A stretch of 64,000 bases of DNA from Brucellaceae bacterium. Lineage in GTDB: Bacteria; Pseudomonadota; Alphaproteobacteria; Rhizobiales; Rhizobiaceae. Position numbers and translations under genes: made by a program. Below the pieces are notes generated by a model, which did no database searches, was not told the DNA's origin, and saw only the letters and a list, made by a program, of their open reading frames with translations. Of the stretch, positions 1-11,594 are shown piece by piece (within the stretch, counting starts at the first letter, position 1; each line of letters begins with the position of its first letter). Location: NCBI GenBank assembly GCA_020637755.1, contig JACKJW010000004.1, positions 1 through 64,000 on the forward strand, in the 5' to 3' direction.

Positions 1-67
1 GCATCTCTGTCAGCAGCGTCGTTGCCCAGCCGCACAGCCGTCTTGAGAACCGGGCCACATTCTCTAA

Positions 68-2215
<2,148 letters not shown>

Positions 2216-2241
2216 GACCGGCAGCACAAGGGGGAGTAGGC

Positions 2242-2916
2242 ATGACCACATTCAACGGTTTTGGCGCCAAGGCCTATCCGTTTCTCAAGGCGCTGGATTT
2301 CCATCAGGACCGCGACTGGTTCAAGGAGAACCGCGACCTCTACGAGAGCGAGCTGAATGTGCCGCGCGGCGACCTGATCGAGGCGCTGTCAGCGCGGTTT
2401 GTCGAAGCGGGGCTGCCGTTCCGGGGCGACCGCAAGAAGAATGTTTATCGCATCTACCGCGATGTGCGCTTTTCCAAGGACAAGCGGCCCTACAACCGGC
2501 ACGTCTCGGTGATCCTGACGCCGAGCGGCGAAAAGCGCTCTGACGGCTGCTTCTATGTGCATTTCGGGCTGGATGCGTGCTTCATGGCGGTGGCCTTCTA
2601 CCAGCCGCAGCCCGACGTGCTGAAGCGCATGCGTGTGTCCATCGTCGAGTGGCCGGAGCGTTTCCGCGCCATGGTTGCGGCGCTGGACAAGGGCGGGCTT
2701 GCGCTGTCCGCCGAAGATGCGCTGAAGCGCAATCCGCGCGGTTTCGAGGATGTGAGCGAGCCGGATCTGGCGGCGGCGATCCGCAACCGCCATTTCATCA
2801 CGCAGCAGGATTATGCGCCGGAACGCGCCTGCGAGCCGGGTTTTGCCGATGATTGCGTGGATTTTGCCCGCCGCGCGATGCCGCTGATGGAGTGGGGGCT
2901 CGCCTTTTCAGGCTGA
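2242..2916 (+). CDS. DUF2461 (TIGR02453) family protein
   Basis: Conserved protein of unknown function, 224 residues. It begins with the family's typical motif of a phenylalanine-rich FNGFGAKAYPFL stretch followed by NRDLYE and a KDKRPYN box. The ATG at 2242 follows a good GGGGGAG ribosome site. The longer open frame from 2191 would overlap ligA and lacks family similarity. It lies 26 bases downstream of ligA on the same strand and may be cotranscribed. No catalytic role is established for the family, so none is proposed. Confidence 0.88.
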   Translation: MTTFNGFGAKAYPFLKALDFHQDRDWFKENRDLYESELNVPRGDLIEALSARFVEAGLPFRGDRKKNVYRIYRDVRFSKDKRPYNRHVSVILTPSGEKRSDGCFYVHFGLDACFMAVAFYQPQPDVLKRMRVSIVEWPERFRAMVAALDKGGLALSAEDALKRNPRGFEDVSEPDLAAAIRNRHFITQQDYAPERACEPGFADDCVDFARRAMPLMEWGLAFSG

Positions 2917-2997
2917 GACGAGCCATCAGCGAGGGTCACCCGACGCATCAACCCTTTTCAACTGACAGGGCAGGGGGCGATGGCGTAGAGGTTGGCC

Positions 2998-3726
2998 ATG
3001 TCCTCCTCCAGTGGCTCCTCACAATTTTTGCAAGGCATGCGCACCGGCTTTCCGGTGGTGCTGGCGTCGGCCCCGTTCGGGCTGCTGTTCGGGGCGCTGG
3101 CGGTGGATGCGGGCTTCTCGCCGCTTGAGGCCATGGCGATGAGCGCGCTCGTCTTTGCCGGGGCCAGCCAGATGGTGGGGCTTGAGCTTTACGGCGGTGC
3201 GGTGGTGCCGTGGCTGGTGGTGCTCTCCATCTTCGCGGTGAATTTCCGTCATGTGCTCTATTCGGCTGCTGTCGGTCCGAAGCTTACGCACTGGCCGTGG
3301 TGGCAGCAGGCGACAGGCTTTTTCTTCCTGACCGATCCGCAATTTGCCGAGACGGAGCGGCGCGGCGAATTCGGCGACGAGATCACCTTCGGCTGGTACA
3401 TGGGCGCGGCGCTGACGCTCTATCTTGCGTGGGTGGCGGAAGGCTGGCTCGGCGCGCTGTTTGGCAAGCTCATCCCGAACCCGCATGCGCTTGGCCTCGA
3501 TTTCATGCTGCCGCTCTACTTCCTCGGCATGGTGATCGGCTTCCGAAAGCGCCCCTTCTGGGCACCGGTGATGGTGGCCAGCGCCATCGGCTCCATCCTT
3601 GCCTACAAGGTGGTCGGCTCACCCTGGCATGTGTCGCTCGGTGCACTGGCGGGCGTGGCCGTGGCCGTGATCTTTGATCCGCATGGGCGCGGGAAGTCCG
3701 CACCGGTGCCGGGGGACGCATCATGA
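2998..3726 (+). CDS. azlC: AzlC family branched-chain amino acid exporter, large subunit
   Basis: Inner-membrane permease of about 242 residues with six to seven hydrophobic segments. The family motif is visible near the start as GFPVVLASAPFGLLFG, followed by the MSALVFAGASQ helix. With AzlD it forms the two-subunit LIV-E exporter of valine, leucine and related amino acids. The ATG at 2998 follows GTAGAGG; an in-frame TTG lies two codons upstream. Its stop overlaps the azlD start (ATGA), which implies translational coupling. Substrate is inferred from the family. Confidence 0.93.
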   Translation: MSSSSGSSQFLQGMRTGFPVVLASAPFGLLFGALAVDAGFSPLEAMAMSALVFAGASQMVGLELYGGAVVPWLVVLSIFAVNFRHVLYSAAVGPKLTHWPWWQQATGFFFLTDPQFAETERRGEFGDEITFGWYMGAALTLYLAWVAEGWLGALFGKLIPNPHALGLDFMLPLYFLGMVIGFRKRPFWAPVMVASAIGSILAYKVVGSPWHVSLGALAGVAVAVIFDPHGRGKSAPVPGDAS

Positions 3727-4022
3727 GCGACACGATGTGGATCATCCTGTTCGGCGCGCTGGCGACCTATCTGACGCGCATCGGCGGCCACGTGGTGCTG
3801 TCGCGGTTCAAGCGCATCCACCCGCGCGTGCAGGCCGGGCTGAATGCCGTTCCCGCGGCCGTGCTCACGACGCTGGTAGCTCCGGCCACATTCAATGCCG
3901 GTCCGGCGGAATGGGCGGCCATCCTCGTCTCGGCGGCCGTCTACTGGATGCGCGGGCTGATGGCGGGGCTGGCAGTTGGCGTCATCGTGCTGGTGACACT
4001 CAGGAACGCTTTCGGTTTTTGA
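3723..4022 (+). CDS. azlD: AzlD family exporter, small subunit
   Basis: Small membrane protein of 99 residues with about four hydrophobic helices, the partner of AzlC. The typical YLTRIGGHVVLSRF opening and the PAAVLTTLVAP helix are present. It starts inside the last codons of azlC with a 4-base ATGA overlap. The gene ends 6 bases before the convergent DMT transporter gene, so the two transcripts probably run into each other. Confidence 0.92.
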   Translation: MSDTMWIILFGALATYLTRIGGHVVLSRFKRIHPRVQAGLNAVPAAVLTTLVAPATFNAGPAEWAAILVSAAVYWMRGLMAGLAVGVIVLVTLRNAFGF

Positions 4023-4028
4023 GACCGG

Positions 4029-4913
4029 TCAGGCAGGCTCTGCCTTTCGGTTCAGGCGCGGTCCCAGAACGTGGATGCTGAGGCCGATGAAAATCAGCAC
4101 GCTGCCTGCAATCTCGACCCGGTCAAAGGGTTCGCCCAGCACCAGCACGCCGCTTGCGATGCCGAAAACCGGAACCAGCAACGAGAAGGGTGCGATGCGC
4201 GCTGCCGAATAGCGGTGGATCAGAAAGTTCCAGACCGCGAAGCCGAAGATTGTCACCGGCCAGGCCAGATAGGCGACCGCTGCGGCCGAGAGCCATGTGG
4301 GGTGGAGAAGAGCAGTGCGGATCGCATCCTGGGGCTCGAGCCAGAGGGACAGGCCGATCAGCGGCAGCGGCGGAACGAGGCAGGCCCAGACCGTGAAAGC
4401 CAGCATGTCCGTTTCTCCGGAAGCCTTGGCAATCACGTTGGAGATGCCCCAGAAGGCAGCGGCGCCCAGGCACATCAGCAGGGGCAGGGCGTCGGGGCCA
4501 TTCCAGCGGCCGGATGCAATGACGGCGAGGCCCGCGAGCGCGGTCGCGGCTCCAGCGAGGCTGACCGGCGATGGCCTTTCGGCCAGCGCGGCCGCTGCAA
4601 AGGCAAGCGTGAAGAAGGCCTGCATCTGGAGCACGAGGGACGCAAGACTTGCCGACAGGCCGATCTTCATGGCGGTGAACAGCATGCCGAACTTGATGAC
4701 GCCCAATGACAGGCCGTAGGCGGCGACCCACGGCCAGCGCGATTTGGGGCGGCGCACGAAGAAGACTGCCGGCAGGGCGGCAAACAGGAAGCGCAGGGCA
4801 GTCAGCATCAATGGCGGTACTTCCGCGACGCCGACTTTTATCACAACGAAGTTGAAGCCCCAGATGGCGATGACAATGAGGGCGAGGACCAGATGGGCGG
4901 GCTTGAGCGGCAT
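4029..4913 (-). CDS. EamA/DMT superfamily transporter
   Basis: Integral membrane protein of about 294 residues with ten predicted helices in two EamA repeats, the usual layout of RhaT/PecM/YdcZ-like metabolite exporters. The first helix reads LVLALIVIAIWGFNF, a hallmark of the family. The start at 4913 (MPLKPAHL) is preferred. The longer frame to 5024 runs into the upstream peptidase gene and adds a basic, non-homologous extension. It begins 8 bases after the aminopeptidase P stop, so the two form an operon. Substrate unknown. Confidence 0.9.
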   Translation of the reverse strand: MPLKPAHLVLALIVIAIWGFNFVVIKVGVAEVPPLMLTALRFLFAALPAVFFVRRPKSRWPWVAAYGLSLGVIKFGMLFTAMKIGLSASLASLVLQMQAFFTLAFAAAALAERPSPVSLAGAATALAGLAVIASGRWNGPDALPLLMCLGAAAFWGISNVIAKASGETDMLAFTVWACLVPPLPLIGLSLWLEPQDAIRTALLHPTWLSAAAVAYLAWPVTIFGFAVWNFLIHRYSAARIAPFSLLVPVFGIASGVLVLGEPFDRVEIAGSVLIFIGLSIHVLGPRLNRKAEPA

Positions 4914-4921
4914 TGCGCGGA

Positions 4922-6763
4922 TCAGGACAGCGGTGCGCAGGCCGCTTCCAGCCAGACGCGGTCGCTTCCTTCCAGCATCGGAACGATCTCCGCGGCCACG
5001 CGCGCGTGATAGGCGTTGAGCCAATTGACCTCCTCGCGGGTCAGCATGGGTGCGACGATCATGCGGCGGTCGAAGGGGCAGAGCGTCAGGGTTTCGAAGC
5101 CATGCATGGGGATATCACCGCCGGGGATCGCGGTGGCCGGTGTCACGACGATCAGGTTTTCCAGCCGGATGCCATAGGCCCCGTCCTTGTAATAGCCCGG
5201 CTCGTTCGACAGGATCATGCCTTCCATCAGCGGCTGGGTGCCCGTTTTGGCGATGCGCTGCGGGCCCTCATGCACCGACAGGTAGGAGCCGACGCCGTGG
5301 CCGGTGCCATGGGCGAAGTCCAGCCCGGCCTTCCAGTGTGCCGCGCGGGCCAGCACGTCGATGTCGGCGCCGCGCGTGCCCCTGGGAAAGCGGATCGTCG
5401 AAATACCGATCAGGCCCTTCAGCACGATGGTGTAGCGCTCGCGCATTTCGGCTGTCACGCCGCCGACCGGCATGGTGCGGGTGATATCGGTGGTGCCATC
5501 CTCATATTGGCCGCCAGAATCCAGCAGGAAGAGGTCACCGCCAGAAAGTGTCCGGTTGGTCTGGTGCGTCACGCGATAGTGGATCACCGCGCCATTCGGG
5601 CCGGTGCCGGAAATCGTGTCGAAGGAAATGTCCTTCAGCGGCATCTGCGCCTCGTTACCGGCGCGGATGCGGGCAGCCTCAAGCTGTTCCACGGCCTCGA
5701 TCTCCGTCACGGTGCCCGGCGCGCGGCTGTCGAGCCAGGCGAGAAAGCGCGCCATGGCGGCGCCATCGCGGCGGTGGGCTGCGCGCGCGCCCTCGATCTC
5801 GACGGCGTTCTTGCAGGCGCGGGGCAGGCGGGCGGGATCGGGCAGGGCGATGGTGGTGCCGCCATTGGCCTTCACCAGTTGTTCCAGCTTTACCGCGGCA
5901 AGCGCAGGATCGAGCGCGACGGTCTTGCCTGCGCGCGCCAAGGCCACCAGCGCGTCATCCAGTTCCGACGGCGGGCGCAGCGCTGCCAGCTGCGTCAGGT
6001 AGGCTTCCGTGCGCATCGGCATCTTGCGCTTGTCCATGAACAGTTCGGGCTCGCCTTCGGCCTTTATGATGGCGAAGCCGAGCGCCAGCGGCGTGTGGGG
6101 CACGTCGGAGCCCCTGATGTTGAAGGCCCATGCGATGGAGGAGGGGTCGGTTAGAACGGTGGCATCTGCACCCGCCTTGGCAAGGGCTGCGGCCATGGCC
6201 GCGAGCTTTTCGGATGCCAGTTCGCCGGCGCGCTCCATGGGATGGATCAGGACCGGTTCCAGCGGCGGGGCGGGACGGTCGGAGCGGATGGCATCGACCG
6301 GGTTACGCTCCAGCGACACCAGCACGCCGCCAGCCTTGTGCACGGCGTCCTCAAGGCGTGCTGCGTCGGCAATGGTGTGGAGCCAGGGATCAATGCCGAT
6401 CCGTGCACCCTGGGCCGCATTGGAAGCAAGCCAGGCATGGGGCGGGCAGGCGATGAGGTCCTGGTAGGAAAACACCTCCACGTCGGTCTGCTGGCGCACC
6501 TGGAGCGTATAGCGGCCATCGGTGAACATGACCGCCTCTTGCGCCGTGACGAGCGCGCAGCCGGCCGAGCCGGTGAAACCGGTCAGCCAGGAGAGGCGCT
6601 CGGCGTAGGCGCCGACATATTCGCCCTGATGCTCGTCGGCGCGGGGCACCAGCACGCCGCCGATTCCCTCTTTCGCCATCCAGTCGCGCAGGGCGGCCAC
6701 GCGGGCAGCACCCTCGGACGGATCGGCGCCAGACTCAAAGCCCTGGAAACGTGCCGTGGTCAT
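4922..6763 (-). CDS. Aminopeptidase P family (M24B) protein
   Basis: Xaa-Pro aminopeptidase-like metalloenzyme of 613 residues, the long three-domain form: two creatinase-type N-terminal domains and a C-terminal pita-bread M24 domain. Metal ligands are visible: Asp in LLDSGGQYEDGTTD (two aspartates), His in GTGHGVGSYLSVHEG, Glu in ILSNEPGYY and Glu in GIRLENL. It removes N-terminal residues preceding proline in cytosolic peptide turnover. The DMT transporter follows 8 bases downstream and may export products, but that link is inference. Confidence 0.94.
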   Translation of the reverse strand: MTTARFQGFESGADPSEGAARVAALRDWMAKEGIGGVLVPRADEHQGEYVGAYAERLSWLTGFTGSAGCALVTAQEAVMFTDGRYTLQVRQQTDVEVFSYQDLIACPPHAWLASNAAQGARIGIDPWLHTIADAARLEDAVHKAGGVLVSLERNPVDAIRSDRPAPPLEPVLIHPMERAGELASEKLAAMAAALAKAGADATVLTDPSSIAWAFNIRGSDVPHTPLALGFAIIKAEGEPELFMDKRKMPMRTEAYLTQLAALRPPSELDDALVALARAGKTVALDPALAAVKLEQLVKANGGTTIALPDPARLPRACKNAVEIEGARAAHRRDGAAMARFLAWLDSRAPGTVTEIEAVEQLEAARIRAGNEAQMPLKDISFDTISGTGPNGAVIHYRVTHQTNRTLSGGDLFLLDSGGQYEDGTTDITRTMPVGGVTAEMRERYTIVLKGLIGISTIRFPRGTRGADIDVLARAAHWKAGLDFAHGTGHGVGSYLSVHEGPQRIAKTGTQPLMEGMILSNEPGYYKDGAYGIRLENLIVVTPATAIPGGDIPMHGFETLTLCPFDRRMIVAPMLTREEVNWLNAYHARVAAEIVPMLEGSDRVWLEAACAPLS

Positions 6764-6980
6764 GGATCACCCCCCTTCACCGGTCTGGGCCGGACGGTAG
6801 CGCCGGGCAGACAGCAAGGCAATGAGCCGCGCTTGTGCAGGGTGAAATGGTTACCAAAAGGCTTCTTCGCGTTTGCAGCAATTGCATGGGTGCCATGCAA
6901 CATCGTGACTGGTTGATACCGTCAACGTTCCCTATCTTTTGAAGCGTGGAGGACGACACTGTCCAACGAAGGAAAGCAAG

Positions 6981-7163
6981 ATGACTGTCAGCACCCGTGG
7001 TTTTTTCCGCAGCGCCCTCGCGACCGTTGTTGATGCCCGTCAGCGTCAGGCCAACCAGTATGTCAATGGTGCCCTGCTCATGCTCGACGACGCCACCCTG
7101 AAGCAGCATGGCTACACGCGCGAGGAACTGCGCCGCAGTGGCACGCAGGGTTCGATTTTCTGA
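6981..7163 (+). CDS. DUF1127 domain small protein
   Basis: A 60-residue basic protein ending in the DUF1127 signature: LLMLDDATLKQHGYTREELRRSG. Small DUF1127 proteins are common in alphaproteobacteria; some were linked to phosphate, carbon or RNA-related regulation, but the role of this one is unknown. The ATG at 6981 follows AAGGAAAG. It stands alone and is followed by a clear terminator at 7193. Confidence 0.88.
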   Translation: MTVSTRGFFRSALATVVDARQRQANQYVNGALLMLDDATLKQHGYTREELRRSGTQGSIF

Positions 7164-7192
7164 GAACCGGATTTCCGGTCAGGTATTGAAGA

Positions 7193-7216
7193 GGGCGGCC
7201 CGGTGCCGCCCTTTGT
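7193..7216 (+). terminator. Rho-independent terminator after the DUF1127 gene
   Basis: Stem GGGCGGC (7193-7199) and GCCGCCC (7205-7211) with a 5-base loop, followed by a short T-rich tail. It lies 29 bases after the DUF1127 stop. Confidence 0.75.
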
Positions 7217-7276
7217 GCTTTCCGGGCCTGTCGCTGTGTGCCTCACGGATTGATTCACATGCTTGACAGGCTGATT

Positions 7277-7310
7277 CCGTTTGGTGGTGCAACTTTTTGA
7301 CACCAAACGG
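7277..7310 (-). terminator. Inverted repeat downstream of prmA, probable terminator
   Basis: Perfect 10-base arms CCGTTTGGTG (7277-7286) and CACCAAACGG (7301-7310) separated by 14 bases. The repeat sits 3 bases beyond the prmA stop. It lacks a T tract after the stem on the minus strand, so it may protect the 3' end rather than terminate transcription. Confidence 0.5.
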
Positions 7311-7313
7311 GTT

Positions 7314-8189
7314 TCAACGGGTCAGATGGATCGTCACCCAGCCTTCGCGCCAGATCGTCTTGCGGTGGGCAAAGCGCTGGCCGGCATAGGCGGCGATGAC
7401 GGCATCGCGCTGAGAGGCCAGGATTCCCGACAGGATCACCGAGCCGCCGGGACGCAGGTGACGGGCCATTTGCGGGGCAAGCCGCATGAGCGGTCGCGCC
7501 AGAATGTTGGCAACGATCAGGTCGAAGGGCTTTGACAGGCCGATGCCGGCATGCCGGAAACCGGTCGCTGTGATGCAGGTCACCAGCCGGTGCTGGCCGT
7601 TCAGCCGCACGTTCGCGTTCGCCACGCGCGTGGCCACCGGGTCGATGTCGGTGGCGAGCACCGGAATGCGGGCGAGGCGGGCGAGCGCAATGGCGAGCAC
7701 CGCGCTGCCCGTGCCGAGGTCCAGCGCCTTGCGCGGTCTTTCGCGGCGCACAACCTCTTCCATCATTTCCAGGCAGCCTGCCGTGGTGCCGTGATGGCCG
7801 GTCCCGAAGGCCTGGCCCGCGTCGATCTCGATGGCAAGATCGCCGATGCGTACCCTGTCGCGGTCATGGCTGCCATGGACGATGAAGCGCCCGGCGCGCA
7901 ACGGCTTCAGGCCTTCCAGCGATTTGGCGATCCAGTCGATATCGGGCAGTTTTTCACGTTCAATCTCCGCTGTGATCCCTGCTCCAGCGAGCACCGCCGC
8001 CATGCGGCGAGCGGCATCGTCCACGCCGTCTTCCTCCGCATAGAGCGAGACTTCGTGGATGTCGGCGTCTTCGTCCACCTCGAAGGAGGCGATGGGGCAG
8101 GCTTCGTCCTCAAAGGCCAGTTCCAGCAGGTCGGAGGCGCGTGCGGCAGCGAGCTTGCCGGTATTGAAGAAGAGGCGGGTCTGGGTCAC
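7314..8189 (-). CDS. prmA: Ribosomal protein L11 methyltransferase
   Basis: SAM-dependent methyltransferase of 291 residues that trimethylates ribosomal protein L11. It has the class I fold motif [16 protein letters not shown], the acidic loop LATDIDPVA, and the substrate-side motif [12 protein letters not shown]. The GTG start overlaps the antiporter stop by 4 bases (GTGA), so translation is probably coupled. The N-terminal part is the L11-recognition domain. The pairing with an ion antiporter is chromosomal neighbourhood, not a functional unit. Confidence 0.95.
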   Translation of the reverse strand: MTQTRLFFNTGKLAAARASDLLELAFEDEACPIASFEVDEDADIHEVSLYAEEDGVDDAARRMAAVLAGAGITAEIEREKLPDIDWIAKSLEGLKPLRAGRFIVHGSHDRDRVRIGDLAIEIDAGQAFGTGHHGTTAGCLEMMEEVVRRERPRKALDLGTGSAVLAIALARLARIPVLATDIDPVATRVANANVRLNGQHRLVTCITATGFRHAGIGLSKPFDLIVANILARPLMRLAPQMARHLRPGGSVILSGILASQRDAVIAAYAGQRFAHRKTIWREGWVTIHLTR

Positions 8190-10042
8190 GGTTGCTCGTC
8201 CGGTTGGCGCTCCACAGCTTCCCGGTGCCCGGGTGTGCCCTTTTGCTGGGTTTCCGGCTTCGGCGGCGTGAAGGTGATGATGATGTCGTCGGCGGCCGGT
8301 TTGGCAGATTGCGTGGCGGTTGGGAAGACCAGTTCGCCGGAGGGTTTGCGCCAGAGGATCATGCGTGCGCCTTCGGCACGGGTTTCCTGATAGCGCTCAA
8401 CGGTGAATTCCTCGGTCAGCCGGGTAGCCTGGAAGGTCCAGCCGCGCGACGTGCCGAACTGGAAATCGAAATAGCCCAGTTCCGGCTCACGGGTCAGCGG
8501 GCGGCCGCCCAGCGTGAAGTTGAGCGCCTGACGATCAGAGCGTTCCTTGGCGCTGGCGATCTGGAAGACATGACTGCGGCCCACTTCCGGGCCGAAATCG
8601 GTACAGACAAGCGTGTTGTAGGCGTCATTCGGCGTGGCGGCGATGATGTTGCGGTAGCGGTTCAGCTCCAGCGAATGGTGCGCATCCTCCGACAGCACCT
8701 CGCCGAAATAGACGCGAATGTCGGCCAGGCGCGCATCGCGGATGCGGTTCCATTCGGTGTCGGCAATCAGAACCGGGATGTCCAGTTCCTTCAGCTTGCG
8801 GGCCAGGTTGGTGGCAAAGCGTGAACCGCCGACAATCAGCACGCCGGGACTGCCGGAGGTTTTCAGGCCAAGCAGCGTGGCAAGCGGCGACAGCGAGAAA
8901 CCATGAGCAAGAATGGTGGCGACGACCACGGCGAAGGCGAAGGCGACCATGCGCCCGGCGTCCTCCACCCCGTTGGCGGCGAGCGCCACGCCGAACAGGC
9001 CGGAGACGGCGACCGCAACAATGCCGCGTGGGGCGATCCAGCCGACCAGGATGCGCTCCTTGTTGGTGATGCCCGAACCGGCGGTCGCGACCGTCACCGC
9101 GAGCGGGCGGATGACGACCATGACCAGCAGGACGAAGGCGCCCGCGCGCCAGTCAAGGCTTCGGATTGCGTCCATGTCGAGGGCCGCGGTCAGCAGCACG
9201 AACAGGCCGGAAACCAGCAGCACGGTGACGGTCTCCTTGAACCGGCGCAGTTCGGTCAGGCTTGCAATTCGGGTGTTGGCAAGCGTGATGCCCATGACGG
9301 TGACCGTCAGCAGGCCGGCTTCTTCAAGAATGAGGTTGGTCAGCGCGAAGGCGGTCAGCACGGAGGCGAAGAGGATCGGCGATTTCAGGTACTCCGGCAC
9401 ATGGCCACGGATGAAGGACCAGGCAATGGTGCGTCCGGCCATGACGCCACCGCCGACAGCTGCAATGGCTGCCAGCACCACGCGGAACACAAGGTCCTCG
9501 GCCTCGTGAGATCCGTGCAGGACCAGAAAGGTCTCAAAGGCCAGCACGGCGAACAGCGCGCCGATGGCATCGTTGACGATGGCTTCCCAGCGCAGGATGG
9601 AGGCTGCGCGCGGGCTCAGTTGCGCCTGCCGGAGCAGCGGCATGATGACGGTCGGGCCGGTGACGACAAGGATTGCGCCCAGCACGGCGGCGGTGGGCCA
9701 GCTCAGCCCGCCGACGAAATGGGCCGCAAGCGCGGTCATCACCCAGATCAAAGGCCCGCCGAGCGTGATCATCCGGCGCACCGCCTTGGAAGTCTCGGCG
9801 ATCTCCTTGAAATTCAGCGTCAGCCCGCCCTCGAAGAGGATGATGGCAACGGCCAGAGAGACGACCGGGCGGTAGACTTCGCCGAAATCGCGCAGCGGAT
9901 CAATGAAGCCCGTGACCGGCCCCGCGATGGCGCCAGCAACGAGCAGCAGGACGATGGCCGGGACATGAATGCGCCAGGCAATCCATTGGGCGGCAATGCC
10001 GGCGGCGCCGATCATCGCGATTTTCAGGCCGATTTCTTCCAT
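8186..10042 (-). CDS. Cation:proton antiporter with RCK (TrkA-N) domain
   Basis: CPA1/NhaP-type antiporter of 618 residues. About twelve to thirteen hydrophobic helices fill the first 390 residues ([17 protein letters not shown], then [11 protein letters not shown], a typical CPA1 helix). A TrkA-N like nucleotide-binding domain follows ([17 protein letters not shown]), and then a tail. It probably exchanges Na+ or K+ for H+ at the inner membrane, with ligand control through the RCK domain. Ion specificity cannot be read from the sequence. Cotranscribed with prmA. Confidence 0.92.
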   Translation of the reverse strand: MEEIGLKIAMIGAAGIAAQWIAWRIHVPAIVLLLVAGAIAGPVTGFIDPLRDFGEVYRPVVSLAVAIILFEGGLTLNFKEIAETSKAVRRMITLGGPLIWVMTALAAHFVGGLSWPTAAVLGAILVVTGPTVIMPLLRQAQLSPRAASILRWEAIVNDAIGALFAVLAFETFLVLHGSHEAEDLVFRVVLAAIAAVGGGVMAGRTIAWSFIRGHVPEYLKSPILFASVLTAFALTNLILEEAGLLTVTVMGITLANTRIASLTELRRFKETVTVLLVSGLFVLLTAALDMDAIRSLDWRAGAFVLLVMVVIRPLAVTVATAGSGITNKERILVGWIAPRGIVAVAVSGLFGVALAANGVEDAGRMVAFAFAVVVATILAHGFSLSPLATLLGLKTSGSPGVLIVGGSRFATNLARKLKELDIPVLIADTEWNRIRDARLADIRVYFGEVLSEDAHHSLELNRYRNIIAATPNDAYNTLVCTDFGPEVGRSHVFQIASAKERSDRQALNFTLGGRPLTREPELGYFDFQFGTSRGWTFQATRLTEEFTVERYQETRAEGARMILWRKPSGELVFPTATQSAKPAADDIIITFTPPKPETQQKGTPGHREAVERQPDEQP

Positions 10043-10125
10043 GGACCGTCTTTCCCTGACATGGCCAGACGGCCTTCACATGTCCGGCAATCTAGGCGGA
10101 TGGGGTGGGTGGTCAAGCACGGAGG

Positions 10126-10704
10126 TCATTTGCCCGACGCCAGCCGCTTCAGCTTGGCAAGCGCCGTTTCCGCGGATTCGCCATAGGCAATCGTGCCTTC
10201 GAAGCCGCCATGGGCATTCAGAAGCAGGATGGAGGCGGTGTGATCCATCGTGTAGTCGCGGCCCTCATCGGTCGGGATCTTGCGGGCATAGATGCGCCAG
10301 TCGCGGATCACTTCCGCCATCTTTTCCGGCGACCCGGTGATGCCCGTCACGCGATCAGTGACATTGGTGATGTATTGCCCGAGTACCTCGGGCGTATCGC
10401 GTTCCGGATCAACGGAGAAGAAGAATCCCTTGATGTCCTTGCCCTCGTCTCCAAGCTGCGCCAGCCAGCCGTTGAGTTCGAACAGGGTGGTGGGGCAGAC
10501 TTCCGGGCAATGGGTGAAGCCGAAGAAAACCACCGAGGGATGGCCGCGCAGGGCCTGTTCCGTGATCGGCTTCCCGTGCATGTCGGTCAGGGTGAACGGA
10601 CCGCCATAGGCTTGCTCAGCCGGGCCGGTTGCCAGCAATTGATAGGCGACGAAGCCGGTGGCGATGGCGAGCAGGGCGAGAAGGCCATAGAGGATGCCGC
10701 GCAT
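10126..10704 (-). CDS. SCO1/SenC family copper chaperone
   Basis: Membrane-anchored thioredoxin-fold protein of 192 residues with an N-terminal signal anchor (LYGLLALLAIATGFVAY). The copper ligands are present: CPEVC (in FGFTHCPEVCPTT) and the distal His in DYTMDHTAS. It helps assemble the CuA site of cytochrome c oxidase in the periplasm. It lies about 30 bases downstream of a small membrane protein gene on the same strand. Confidence 0.94.
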   Translation of the reverse strand: MRGILYGLLALLAIATGFVAYQLLATGPAEQAYGGPFTLTDMHGKPITEQALRGHPSVVFFGFTHCPEVCPTTLFELNGWLAQLGDEGKDIKGFFFSVDPERDTPEVLGQYITNVTDRVTGITGSPEKMAEVIRDWRIYARKIPTDEGRDYTMDHTASILLLNAHGGFEGTIAYGESAETALAKLKRLASGK

Positions 10705-10734
10705 GTCGGGTTGTTCCGTTCGGGGAAAAGCTGG

Positions 10735-10896
10735 TCAGAAGCAGGTGGCAAGGCCATTCTGGATCAGGGCCATGAACATGTCCGGACCCATGGCGATCCA
10801 GCCGGCAAGCGCAAGGCCCGTCAGCAGGCCCAGCGTGACAGCAAGCAGGGCGAGGCCGGAGATGCGGGGTCGGGCAATGGCGTTCATCGGTTTCAT
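10735..10896 (-). CDS. Small membrane protein of unknown function
   Basis: A 53-residue protein with one long hydrophobic helix (ALLAVTLGLLTGLALAGWIA) and a short C-terminal tail. The start at 10896 is chosen because AGGAAAGG lies just upstream; MNAIARP at 10887 is an alternative. It immediately precedes the Sco gene on the same strand and is probably in its operon, so a minor role in oxidase assembly is possible but unsupported by homology I can recognise. Confidence 0.6.
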   Translation of the reverse strand: MKPMNAIARPRISGLALLAVTLGLLTGLALAGWIAMGPDMFMALIQNGLATCF

Positions 10897-11033
10897 GCCT
10901 TTCCTATAGGCCAATCGCCGCCGGGCGGCAAACGGGCATGGCGACGCAGGGTCACTCCCGTCTTGCATCAGTTTCGCGCCCACCCATATCAGGCGGCGAA
11001 GGCCGCACACCGCGCGCCACTGGAGCATTTGAC

Positions 11034-11537
11034 ATGAAACTGCGTTCCCCTTTTGCCAGGACCGTTCTCGCTGCGGGCCTCCTGTCTGCCGTGCTCGCCT
11101 TGCCGGCCGCCGCCGAGCAGGTCGGCGAAGTGGGCGTCGACTGGTTCGGGAACGACATCCTCATCGAGGCGATCCACGATCCGCTTGTCCAGGGCGTGAC
11201 CTGCCACGTATCCTATTTCGACCGGGGCGTGATCGACCGGCTGCAAAAGGGCAACTGGTTCGAGGACCCGTCCAACGCCTCCATTGCCTGCCGCCAGACC
11301 GGGCCGATCACGATCGGCAAGATCGAGATGGACAAGGACGGCGAGGAGGTCTTCAAGCAGCGCCAGTCGCTCGTCTGGAAGTCGCTGGTGGTCAACCGCA
11401 TCTACGACAAGGAAAACGACACGCTGATCTACCTGGCCCATGCGCGGCAGGTGCAGGACGGCTCGGCCAAGATGTCGATTTCCACCGTGCCGCTCTATGG
11501 CCAGCAGGTGACATGGGGCGAGGCCAAGCCGGAGTAG
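11034..11537 (+). CDS. CreA family secreted protein
   Basis: A 167-residue exported protein with a signal peptide (AGLLSAVLALPAAAEQ). It carries the CreA hallmarks GVDWFGNDILIEAIHDP, GVTCHVSYF and an IACRQTGPI block. CreA was named in E. coli beside the creBCD signalling genes, but its biochemical role is unknown. No creB, creC or creD is seen here. The ATG at 11034 is chosen because the signal peptide begins there. Confidence 0.88.
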   Translation: MKLRSPFARTVLAAGLLSAVLALPAAAEQVGEVGVDWFGNDILIEAIHDPLVQGVTCHVSYFDRGVIDRLQKGNWFEDPSNASIACRQTGPITIGKIEMDKDGEEVFKQRQSLVWKSLVVNRIYDKENDTLIYLAHARQVQDGSAKMSISTVPLYGQQVTWGEAKPE

Positions 11538-11594
11538 GCGCGGGCGCCCTCACGTGGCCCTTGCAGCCGCACACCGCGCGGCGTATGGGCAGGC